From Bacillota bacterium (GTDB taxonomy: Bacteria; Bacillota; Bacilli; Bacillales; Cytobacillaceae): a stretch of DNA of 64,000 bases. The stretch is taken from assembly GCA_030705955.1 (NCBI GenBank), contig JAUZPL010000006.1, forward strand, positions 1-64,000, read 5' to 3'. The translations under genes were made by a program, and so were the position numbers. Numbering within the stretch: position 1 is the first letter of the stretch; each line of letters starts with the position of its first letter. This document shows, piece by piece, positions 30,897 to 39,140 of this stretch. A model generated the notes under the pieces. The model saw only the letters and a program-made list of their open reading frames with translations. It made no database searches and was not told the DNA's origin.

Positions 30897-31193
30897 ATGA
30901 AACAGATTACAGCTAATGAGGTAGAACAAAAATTACAAAATGGAGAGCAATTAAATATTATTGATGTTCGGGAAACACATGAAGTAGCAATGGGAAAAAT
31001 TCCAACAGCTGTAAATATTCCATTAGGGTTAGTAGAATTTAAGATGCCAGATTTAGATAAAAAGAAGGAATATATTATTGTTTGCCGGTCTGGTGCAAGA
31101 AGCTCACAAGCAACCAGATTCCTAGAAAGCTATGGATTTAGTGTAACAAATATGGATGGTGGAATGATGGCTTGGGAAGGCGAAGTGGAGTAA
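30897..31193 (+). CDS. rhodanese-like sulfurtransferase
   Basis: NIIDVRETHEV; IIVCRSGARSSQA. Confidence 0.93.
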   Translation: MKQITANEVEQKLQNGEQLNIIDVRETHEVAMGKIPTAVNIPLGLVEFKMPDLDKKKEYIIVCRSGARSSQATRFLESYGFSVTNMDGGMMAWEGEVE

Positions 31194-31249
31194 TATCTTC
31201 TTCACCTCTTTTTTTGGAATAAACAATACAATCGGGGGTATGTGTAAAA

Positions 31250-32383
31250 ATGTCATTAAACGAAATACTTGCAAACGAAGTTGCCAACAAAGTTATTAAC
31301 AAAGAACCATTGTTCATTCTCGATGTACGAAATGAAACAGATTATAATGACTGGAAAGTAGAGGGGGAGACCGTTACCTCTATTAACGTCCCTTACTTTG
31401 ATTTACTAGATGGAGTAGATGAACTTTTACCGAAATTACCTAAGGATCAACCAATTTTGGTTGTTTGTGCAAAAGAAGGCTCATCCAAATTTGTGGCAGA
31501 AAGTTTAGTGGAGGCAGGATTAACCAATGTTTCGTATCTTTCAGGTGGAATGAAAGCTTGGAGCGAATACCTTTATCCCACTACTATTTACCATGATGAA
31601 AACGTAAAGGTTTACCAGTTTATTCGTGTAGGAAAAGGTTGCCTTTCTTATATGATTATTTCAGAAAATGAGGCGCTTGTTATTGATCCTTCCCGCTTCC
31701 TTGATGTGTACGAAAATGTAGCTAATAACGATGGAGTTAAAATCTCTCACATTGTAGATTCCCATTTACATGCTGATCATATCTCAGGTGGAAGAGACCT
31801 AGCAAATCGTGTGGGGGCTAAGTACTACATGATGAAGAGCGAAGGGGCAATCTACGATTTTCATGCTCTTGAAGAATACACTCATATTGAATTTGAAAAA
31901 GTAAACCTTGAGGTTCTTGCAGTAAAAACACCAGGTCATACACCAGGTAGTGTCTCTTTCTTGGTTAATGATAAACTTCTTTTTTCAGGGGATACGATCT
32001 TTGTTGGTGGACTTGGTCGTCCAGACTTAGGTGGAAAAGCTGCTGAATGGGCCGGTGATTTATACGAAACTGTTTTCAATAAAGTTGCTGTCATTGCTGA
32101 TGAAGTGATTGTATTGCCTGGCCACTATGCTAGTCTTGACGAAATGAATAGTGAAGGGTTCGTAGGTGACATACTTGGAAATATCCGCAATCGAAATGAA
32201 ATGATGAAGACGAAGGATAAAACAGAATTTATAGAAAAGGTTGCATCGAATGCGGGTAGTGAGACACCTCCTAACTATGAAGAGATTGTTGCTATCAATC
32301 GAGGGATCATTCCTGCATCAGATGAAAAGAAGCAAGAACTTGAAATTGGACCAAATCGTTGCGCCCTTCACCATAAACACTAA
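31250..32383 (+). CDS. rhodanese-persulfide dioxygenase (MBL-fold) fusion
   Basis: N-terminal rhodanese VVCAKEGSS; C-terminal MBL HIVDSHLHADHISGG, TPGHTPGSVSF, FSGDTIFVGGLGRPDL, LPGHY. Confidence 0.93.
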   Translation: MSLNEILANEVANKVINKEPLFILDVRNETDYNDWKVEGETVTSINVPYFDLLDGVDELLPKLPKDQPILVVCAKEGSSKFVAESLVEAGLTNVSYLSGGMKAWSEYLYPTTIYHDENVKVYQFIRVGKGCLSYMIISENEALVIDPSRFLDVYENVANNDGVKISHIVDSHLHADHISGGRDLANRVGAKYYMMKSEGAIYDFHALEEYTHIEFEKVNLEVLAVKTPGHTPGSVSFLVNDKLLFSGDTIFVGGLGRPDLGGKAAEWAGDLYETVFNKVAVIADEVIVLPGHYASLDEMNSEGFVGDILGNIRNRNEMMKTKDKTEFIEKVASNAGSETPPNYEEIVAINRGIIPASDEKKQELEIGPNRCALHHKH

Positions 32384-32410
32384 GAATTAGACACCAAAGG
32401 AGGAATTTTC

Positions 32411-32638
32411 ATGAATGCAGATAAAATTCTAGATGTAAAAGGGTTGGCATGTCCAATGCCAATAGTGAAAACAAAAAAGTTCATTGATACAATGGAATCT
32501 GGGCAGGTTTTAGAAATACATGCAACAGATAAAGGGGCAATAAATGACTTACCTGCTTGGGCTAATTCAACAGGACATGAATTAGTCAAAATGGATGAAG
32601 AGGCAGATGTATTAAAATTTTGGGTAAAAAAGGTATAA
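32411..32638 (+). CDS. tusA: TusA family sulfurtransferase
   Basis: LDVKGLACPMPIVKTKKFI CPxP motif. Confidence 0.93.
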   Translation: MNADKILDVKGLACPMPIVKTKKFIDTMESGQVLEIHATDKGAINDLPAWANSTGHELVKMDEEADVLKFWVKKV

Positions 32639-32682
32639 TGTTGGGCAGATCTTCTGCTCTTCTAATTTTAGGAGGTCTCTAA

Positions 32683-33471
32683 ATGGCATGGACCTTTGTA
32701 CTGGTTCTGTTTTTACTTGGATTTATTGGTTCGTTTATTTCTGGGATGGTTGGAATTGGTGGTGCCATTGTTAACTTCCCATTATTGCTATATGTACCGC
32801 CTCTTTTAGGGTTTGCTGCTTTTACATCTCATCAAGTCTCAGGGATTAGTGCGATGCAGGTCTTTTTTGCCACCATTGGTGGGGTTTTGATCTATAGAAA
32901 AAGTGGATATTTAAATAAGACGGTTATTTTAACAATGGGAATCAGTGTCCTTTTAGGGAGTTTTATTGGTGGATATGGATCCCATCTATTGCCAGAACAT
33001 GGGATCAATCTTGTTTATGGTATTCTAGCTATTATTGCTGTTGTTTTAATGTTTATTCCAAGGAAAAGTATGGAGGATGTTAGAACTGATGATCTAAAAA
33101 TAAATAAGCCGCTTGCAGCTAGTCTTTCCTTCATAGTTGGGATTAGTGCAGGTATTGTTGGTGCAGGTGGGGCGTTTTTATTGGTTCCAATCATGCTTAC
33201 ACTCTTAAAAATACCCACACGGATTACCATAGCTTCTTCCCTTGCCATTACCCTTATTTCTTCTATTGGTGTATCTGTTGGGAAGGTTTTTACAGGCCAG
33301 GTTGACTTACAACCTTCTGTTGTTGTGGTTATTGCCAGCTTGATTGCTTCTCCATTAGGCGCAAAGCTAGGAAAAAGGTTAAATACAAAAATTTTACAAT
33401 GGATTCTTGCCTTGTTAATTGGGTTAACAGCCATAAAGGTTTGGTATAGTATTTTTCAGGCATGGTTTTAA
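32683..33471 (+). CDS. TauE/SafE family sulfite exporter-type permease
   Basis: [27 protein letters not shown]; duplicated [20 protein letters not shown]. Confidence 0.92.
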   Translation: MAWTFVLVLFLLGFIGSFISGMVGIGGAIVNFPLLLYVPPLLGFAAFTSHQVSGISAMQVFFATIGGVLIYRKSGYLNKTVILTMGISVLLGSFIGGYGSHLLPEHGINLVYGILAIIAVVLMFIPRKSMEDVRTDDLKINKPLAASLSFIVGISAGIVGAGGAFLLVPIMLTLLKIPTRITIASSLAITLISSIGVSVGKVFTGQVDLQPSVVVVIASLIASPLGAKLGKRLNTKILQWILALLIGLTAIKVWYSIFQAWF

Positions 33472-33485
33472 AAGGGGGATTTGAA

Positions 33486-33665
33486 ATGGAAGAAAACAAG
33501 AAAATTGATCATGATTGTTCCACTACAGGCTTTTGAGGAATCAAACGTTCAAATATGTCTGGAAACGAAGAAGGACCGGTAAAACTGCCGATTCGGATAT
33601 GACCGGGCACATTTGTGTGGCTCCTGGTAGGAGCCATTTACCTGATTTATAAATTTTTTAGTTAA
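33486..33665 (+). CDS. putative novel selenoprotein: small C-terminal-TM protein with two in-frame TGA codons
   Basis: RBS AGGGGGA, ATG 33486; MEENKKIDHDCSTTGF[TGA]GIKRSNMSGNEEGPVKLPIRI[TGA]PGTFVWLLVGAIYLIYKFFS-TAA; hairpin with GGT loop 23 nt after second TGA; sits between TauE gene and operon terminator. Confidence 0.6.
33618..33636 (+). promoter_or_regulatory. candidate bacterial SECIS hairpin (second TGA of 33486 ORF)
   Basis: TGGCTCCT-GGT-AGGAGCCA perfect 8-bp stem with GGU apical loop. Confidence 0.6.
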
Positions 33666-33705
33666 GCGTTCATGCTTAATGAGCTAAATTACTGTTTACA
33701 CAAGT

Positions 33706-33736
33706 AGAGAGCAAAACAATTTGCTCTCTTTTTTTG
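33706..33736 (+). terminator. intrinsic terminator of the persulfide operon
   Basis: AGAGAGCAAA-ACAA-TTTGCTCTCTTTTTTT. Confidence 0.85.
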
Positions 33737-33752
33737 TAGGCAGGACATAATA

Positions 33753-34157
33753 ATGTTTAAGGAGATGATTTTTTTGTTTCATTTCACAGTGGATTCAAAT
33801 AAATCAATGGAAGATGTAATTTTTAGATTGAAGGAAGTTTTGAAAGAAGAAAAATTCGGGGTGCTTTGGGAATTAAATTTAAGAGAGAAGCTGCAGGAAA
33901 AGGGTTTAGAGTTAGACAAGGAATTCGTAGTACTTGAAGTATGTAATCCTCATGAGGCAAAACGAGTTTTAACCCAAAATACACTTGTTGGATATTTTCT
34001 TCCTTGTAAAATCGTTGTGTATTTAGAGAAAGGGAAAACAAAAATTGGAATGCCCAAACCTACTTCCCTAATTAGTATGGTTTCAGACTCGGAGTTAGAA
34101 ACAATTGCCGAAGATATTGAACATCGCTTAATTGGTTGTATCGAAAAGGCAAAATAA
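33753..34157 (+). CDS. DUF302 domain protein (likely TTG start 33774)
   Basis: EEKFGVLWELNLREKLQEKG; EVCNPHEAKRVL; PCKIVVY. Confidence 0.85.
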   Translation: MFKEMIFLFHFTVDSNKSMEDVIFRLKEVLKEEKFGVLWELNLREKLQEKGLELDKEFVVLEVCNPHEAKRVLTQNTLVGYFLPCKIVVYLEKGKTKIGMPKPTSLISMVSDSELETIAEDIEHRLIGCIEKAK

Positions 34158-34207
34158 TTAATAAAAATGTATTTCTTTCTAAGGGATCCCTAAAAAAAAT
34201 CTAGAAC

Positions 34208-34234
34208 AAAAAAGAGGCCTAAGCCTCTTTTTTA
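34208..34234. terminator. intrinsic terminator
   Basis: AAAAAAGAGGCCTAAGCCTCTTTTTT. Confidence 0.8.
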
Positions 34235-34237
34235 TTC

Positions 34238-34468
34238 CTATTTTACATACCTCATTAACGTTTCAGGATCATAGCCCAAAACCCAATGGCCATTTACCTT
34301 TGTCTGTGGTACCCCCATCTGTCCAGTTTCCTGAACAAGTCTTTGGGCGGCTATAGGATCTAACTGCACATTTACTTCTTTGAAGGTTAATCCTTGAGAC
34401 TCAAGGAATTGTTTCATCATTGTGCAGTATGGTCAAGTATTGGTCGAATAAACCGTAATTTCATTCAT
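34238..34468 (-). CDS. glutaredoxin family selenoprotein (UPYC active site)
   Basis: minus strand AGGAGG RBS, ATG 34468: MNEITVYSTNT[TGA 34435-34433]PYCTMMKQFLESQGLTFKEVNVQLDP...MGVPQTKVNGHWVLGYDPETLMRYVK; TGA replaces the nucleophilic Cys of CPYC. Confidence 0.85.
34392..34406 (-). promoter_or_regulatory. candidate SECIS hairpin in glutaredoxin gene
   Basis: minus strand CCTTG-AGTCT-CAAGG, stem begins 26 nt after TGA. Confidence 0.35.
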
Positions 34469-34574
34469 TCTGCGTGCCTCCTAGTATTGATTTCCCGATT
34501 CTGTTATTGCAAATAAAGAATTGGGACAACAATTTTGGTTTTCCCTTTCTTTTAATAAAAAAAACTGGCTAATA

Positions 34575-36221
34575 TTAAGCAAAAACTGAAGAATAAGTCT
34601 TCCAACCACCATCTAGGTTTTTTACTTTAAAGCCATTTTCTGAAAGAATCCGTGCAGCAAGGTAGCCTCTCAACCCAACTTGACATGAAACATATATCGT
34701 TTCATTCTTTGGAAGCTCTTCAAGATGTTCACGAATATCACCAAGAGGCATATTAATGGAGCCCTTAATAAATCCATTTTCTCTTTCTTTTGGTTCACGA
34801 ACATCAATTAATAATCCGTTATTTTCAATAATCTTGTCTATCTCATCCCATTGGACTGTCTCCACTTCACCATTTATTATGTTTGTTGCAACATATCCCG
34901 CCATGTTTACAGGGTCCTTTGCAGAGGAAAATGGAGGAGCATATGACAACTCAATTTCGGTCATGTCAAAGACTGTTAAGTTTCCTTTAATAGCTGTGGC
35001 AATGACATCAATCCGTTTATCAACGCCATCTTTCCCTACTGCCTGGGCTCCTAAAATATACCCTTCATTTGGATCAAATAATAATTTTAAAGCGATGGGA
35101 GCTGCACCAGGATAATACCCTGCATGGGAACTTGGATGAGTGTGAATGGCCTGGTAAGGAATATTTAATTGTTTTAATCGTTTCTCGTTATTTCCTGTCG
35201 TTGCAACGGTTAAGTCAAAAACTTTAGCAATAGAGGTTCCAAGAGTTCCTTTATAAGTTTCTTGTTTTCCGTAAATATTATTAGCAACTATCCGGCCTTG
35301 ACGGTTAGCAGGTCCAGCAAGTGGAATCATGGCAGCATTTCCGTTAATATAATCAGTTACTTCAATAGCGTCCCCAATGGCAAAAATACTTTCATCATTG
35401 GTTTGCAGGAATTCATTAACTTGGATACCACCCCTTTCTCCAATATTCAAGCCAGCATCTTTTGCTAATTGGTTTTCAGGGCGAACACCAATGGAAAGAA
35501 GGGTTAAGTCTGAAGGTAGTTGCTTTCCACTTGAAAGCTCAATCACAGTTCCATTTTCTTCAAAGGCTTTTACTCCATCGTTTAAAATAAGATTTACGCC
35601 TTTCTCAATTAAATGTTTATGCACAATCGCTGCCATCTCATAATCAAGTGGAGCCATAACTTGATTAGCCATTTCCACAACTGTAACGTTTAAGCCACGT
35701 TCAACTAAATTTTCGGCCATTTCAAGTCCAATAAATCCCCCACCTACAATAACAGCATTTTTTGGCTGTTCTTGATCTACCACGGCTTTGATTTTATCTG
35801 TATCGGGAATATTGCGAAGGGTAAATACATTCTTTGCTTCGCTTACCCCCTCGATGTTTGGAAAAATTGGCTTTGCGCCCGGCGATAAAATCAGCGCATC
35901 ATAGCTTTCTTCATATTCTTCATTTGTTATGAGATTTCTAACTTCAACTGTTTTTTTAATACGATTAATTTTTGTTACCTCAGTTGAGACACGGATATCT
36001 AAATTAAATTTCTTACTCATTCCTTCAACTGTTTGTACTAAAAGCTTCCCGCGATCTTTAATTGTTTCTCCAATGTAATAAGGAAGACCACAATTAGCAA
36101 AAGATATATGTTCACCCCGTTCAAAAAGAACAATTTGGGATTTTTCATCAAGTCTTCTTAATCTAGCTGCGGCAGTTGCACCACCGGCAACCCCACCTAT
36201 AATGACTATTTTTTTAGACAT
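34575..36221 (-). CDS. CoA-disulfide reductase with C-terminal rhodanese domain
   Basis: IIGGVAGGATAAARLRRLDE; HISFANCGLPYYIGE; FAD/NAD motifs; rhodanese VSCQVGLRGYLAARIL. Confidence 0.93.
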   Translation of the reverse strand: MSKKIVIIGGVAGGATAAARLRRLDEKSQIVLFERGEHISFANCGLPYYIGETIKDRGKLLVQTVEGMSKKFNLDIRVSTEVTKINRIKKTVEVRNLITNEEYEESYDALILSPGAKPIFPNIEGVSEAKNVFTLRNIPDTDKIKAVVDQEQPKNAVIVGGGFIGLEMAENLVERGLNVTVVEMANQVMAPLDYEMAAIVHKHLIEKGVNLILNDGVKAFEENGTVIELSSGKQLPSDLTLLSIGVRPENQLAKDAGLNIGERGGIQVNEFLQTNDESIFAIGDAIEVTDYINGNAAMIPLAGPANRQGRIVANNIYGKQETYKGTLGTSIAKVFDLTVATTGNNEKRLKQLNIPYQAIHTHPSSHAGYYPGAAPIALKLLFDPNEGYILGAQAVGKDGVDKRIDVIATAIKGNLTVFDMTEIELSYAPPFSSAKDPVNMAGYVATNIINGEVETVQWDEIDKIIENNGLLIDVREPKERENGFIKGSINMPLGDIREHLEELPKNETIYVSCQVGLRGYLAARILSENGFKVKNLDGGWKTYSSVFA

Positions 36222-36247
36222 TATTTTTTCCTCCTTTTTCCCTTGAA

Positions 36248-36263
36248 ATACCTATAGGGGTAT
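36248..36263. promoter_or_regulatory. candidate CstR operator in divergent intergenic region
   Basis: ATACCTATAGGGGTAT. Confidence 0.65.
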
Positions 36264-36378
36264 GTTAACATATTTTTTGTGATAATGCATGTGATTAATA
36301 TCACTCACATAATGCGCCATTTTTCAAAGTATGATTTTGTCACATTTTAAAATACTAATTGTTTGAAGGAGGGTTTTC

Positions 36379-36954
36379 ATGAGTATAACAGCTAATTATG
36401 TACTAGATGCCAAGGGACTTGCGTGTCCAATGCCTATTGTAAAAACTAAAAAAGCTATGACTGAATTACTTCCTGGGCAAGTAATTGAAATTCAGGCCAC
36501 AGATAAGGGCTCTACTGCAGACTTAAAAGCCTGGGCTGAAACAACTGGGAATCAGTATTTAGGGACAATTGAAGAGGGAATCACGTTAAAACATTATTTA
36601 CGCAAAGCCTCTGAAAATGAAGTAAAGCTAGAAAGAACTTATTCAGATGTTGTCTCACTAAATGAACTGTTAACTAAAATAGAGGGTAATGAAAAAATTA
36701 CCGTCCTAGACGTTCGTGAACCTGCGGAGTATGCTTTTGGGCACATTCCTGGAGCAAAATCCATTCCATTAGGTGAATTGGAACAACGCCTTAATGAATT
36801 AAACCAGGAAGATGAAATTCATATCATTTGCCGGTCTGGATCAAGAAGTGATTTAGCAGCAAAGCAGTTATCAAAAAAAGGATTTAAAATTATAAAAAAT
36901 GTAGTTTCGGGAATGAAAGACTGGACAGGTCCAGTTGAAACCGAAAACAACTAA
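36379..36954 (+). CDS. TusA-rhodanese fusion sulfurtransferase
   Basis: LDAKGLACPMPIVKTKKAM plus HIICRSGSRSDLAAKQL. Confidence 0.93.
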   Translation: MSITANYVLDAKGLACPMPIVKTKKAMTELLPGQVIEIQATDKGSTADLKAWAETTGNQYLGTIEEGITLKHYLRKASENEVKLERTYSDVVSLNELLTKIEGNEKITVLDVREPAEYAFGHIPGAKSIPLGELEQRLNELNQEDEIHIICRSGSRSDLAAKQLSKKGFKIIKNVVSGMKDWTGPVETENN

Positions 36955-36971
36955 TTAGGAGGAATAGGAAA

Positions 36972-37361
36972 ATGAAAGTAGCGATTATTGCCGCTAATGG
37001 AGGATTATTTGATGCATATAAGGTGTTTAATATTGCAACAGCAGCAGCTGCTACAGATGCTGAGGTAGGGATCTTTTTTACGTTTGAAGGGCTAAATTTG
37101 ATTCATAAACAAGCCTATAAGCAACTTCCACTACCTGAAGGAAAAGAACATTTTCAAGAGGGATTCCAAAAGGCAAATGTCCCGTCAATTGAAGAACTTG
37201 TATCCATGGCACAAGAAATGGGAGTTAAATTAATAGCTTGTCAAATGACCATGGATGTGATGAGTTTGGAAAAAGAACATTTTGTTGAAGGAATTGAAGT
37301 AGGCGGAGCGGCTTCCTTCCTTAACTTTGCCAAGGATGCTAATGTCACTTTATCCTTTTAA
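36972..37361 (+). CDS. DsrE/DsrF/DrsH-like family protein
   Basis: AIIAANGGLFDAYKVFNIATAAAATDAEVGIFFTFEGL; LIACQMTMDVM. Confidence 0.88.
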   Translation: MKVAIIAANGGLFDAYKVFNIATAAAATDAEVGIFFTFEGLNLIHKQAYKQLPLPEGKEHFQEGFQKANVPSIEELVSMAQEMGVKLIACQMTMDVMSLEKEHFVEGIEVGGAASFLNFAKDANVTLSF

Positions 37362-37485
37362 TCAGAAGAAGATGGATCATTTAATATCGGAAGAAACGTT
37401 AATCTTAAAAAGGAGAATTCTCTAACTGAAAAAAGAAGGAAATCAATTTCTCTAAAAGTATCAATTGATTCTTCAAAAATACAAG

Positions 37486-37518
37486 AAACCACACTGATTG
37501 AAATCAGTGTGGTTTTTG
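37486..37518 (+). terminator. intrinsic terminator
   Basis: AAACCACACTGATTGAAATCAGTGTGGTTTTT. Confidence 0.8.
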
Positions 37519-37593
37519 TATGGGAAAAGTTTATTTACAATAAACATAAAATACCTAATTTATGAATATCCATTAAAAAGGTGAAAGGAGAGG

Positions 37594-37869
37594 GTGTGGA
37601 TGGTTAAGGTACCAATCCCTGCTCAATTTAATATTCATATTAACATTATTAAAGTGAATTCCTTTGAAAATGCATCCGCAATTAATGTTGGTAATAATTT
37701 ATTGGCAGAATGGCACAATTCAGATAAGAAGAATATGGGTCTTGGACAAAATATGGGGGATGGAAGCTGTTTTTTGGGAACTGAAAGTATGGTGGATGAC
37801 AGGGATCAGATTGATTCAGCTTCTTCTTTTGAATCGGAATGGCTTCCAAGGCCTGATATAACGGAATAA
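37594..37869 (+). CDS. GerPA/GerPF-family spore germination-like protein
   Basis: FNIHINIIKVNSFENASAINVGNNLL. Confidence 0.75.
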   Translation: MWMVKVPIPAQFNIHINIIKVNSFENASAINVGNNLLAEWHNSDKKNMGLGQNMGDGSCFLGTESMVDDRDQIDSASSFESEWLPRPDITE

Positions 37870-37881
37870 AGGAGTTTTGAT

Positions 37882-38112
37882 ATGTTTTTTAAACCAACTG
37901 ACATCGAAATAGGTGCCCTTAAAGTGAACAACTTAGACCATGGAGGAGCAATTTCTTTTGGCGCTACACAGAAAATAGGAAGAAACGTATGTGCAAAAAA
38001 AACTCAAGGATTTGGTCAACAGATGGCTGATTATACCATTCAAGCAGTTAATGTCCGTTATGTATTAGATGATGATAGTTTAGATCAATTTTCAATTAAA
38101 ATAAACAAATAA
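37882..38112 (+). CDS. GerPA/GerPF-family protein
   Basis: IEIGALKVNNLDHGGAISFGATQKIG...KKTQGFGQQMAD. Confidence 0.75.
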   Translation: MFFKPTDIEIGALKVNNLDHGGAISFGATQKIGRNVCAKKTQGFGQQMADYTIQAVNVRYVLDDDSLDQFSIKINK

Positions 38113-38160
38113 TTGAACCGATTTTTTAAAACATCAATATATCCTGGGGAGGTATGGCAT

Positions 38161-38394
38161 TTGTATTTCGGACCGGTAACTATCAACCTTCTTGCCTTGA
38201 AAATTAACTCGGTTGATCATTCAGCTATTGTAAATATGGGTCCCAGTCAACATATTGATGTATTTGTATCCTATAAAAGAAGCCAGGGGGTTGGAGAACA
38301 GAATGGCGATATCTCTCCAATGCTTTTGAACAAATCCTTTGTTTTGGATAATGATTTAAATGATAGTCCTACTATTAAAAATAGTGTTCTATAA
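38161..38394 (+). CDS. GerPA/GerPF-family protein (TTG start after GGGGAGG)
   Basis: YFGPVTINLLALKINSVDHSAIVNMGPSQHIDVFVSYKRSQGVGEQNGD. Confidence 0.75.
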   Translation: MYFGPVTINLLALKINSVDHSAIVNMGPSQHIDVFVSYKRSQGVGEQNGDISPMLLNKSFVLDNDLNDSPTIKNSVL

Positions 38395-38453
38395 GAACTA
38401 GACTAATAGTGGAGAAATATTACCCTAAAATTCATTCAAGGGAGTGTTGAAAC

Positions 38454-38690
38454 TTGGTTTTTTTTACGCCCTTAGTCATTAATCTTCTAGGTTTTAAAGT
38501 GAATTCTGTAGATAATTCATCTGTTATAAATGCTGGTTCCCTTTTTTATATTGATCAATTTACGTCCTATAAACGAAATCAAGCATTTGGAGAGCAAAAT
38601 GGTGATCTTTCTCCAATTAATATACCGATTATGTCTGTTATTGACCCAGATATTGCTGATAGCCCGACAGTCAAAAATAGTTTGGCATAA
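38454..38690 (+). CDS. GerPA/GerPF-family protein
   Basis: PLVINLLGFKVNSVDNSSVINAGSLFYIDQFTSYKRNQAFGEQNGD; paralogue of preceding gene. Confidence 0.75.
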   Translation: MVFFTPLVINLLGFKVNSVDNSSVINAGSLFYIDQFTSYKRNQAFGEQNGDLSPINIPIMSVIDPDIADSPTVKNSLA

Positions 38691-39140
38691 AGTTTCAAAT
38701 TAAAAGTAGGATCTAGGCTGCCGTTTAGGTGGCTTTTTTAGCTAATCAGCATTTATATCTATAAATGCTGAACGCATAAGAAAAACTAAGGAATTCGCCT
38801 CAAAGACATGGAGAATTCCAAGTTTTTCTAATTGAGGAAGGATAGAAAAAAATCAATTGATCTCCTCATCCTAATTGTCAATTCTTAATTTTAAACCAAT
38901 TTTTTTGAAAATATAGAATCATAACGGTCACAATAATTTCAATTACTAATGGGAGAAGAGACCCTCCGGCAGTAAATACAAAGTCATTCGATTTACCTTT
39001 TTGATAGAAATGGAAAGTTACATTTTGACATGAAATAAAAAGCCAATTTAGTACAATACTGTTACTGTTAAAATAAATGTTAAGAAACTGGTCAGGAATA
39101 ACTTCATTTTAATCCTCTTTTTTTAGGTTTAATTCCTCCT

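Noticed and set aside
33015-33434. 139-aa antisense ORF
   Set aside because: Complement of the TauE/SafE permease gene; composition reflects reverse-strand hydrophobic codons.
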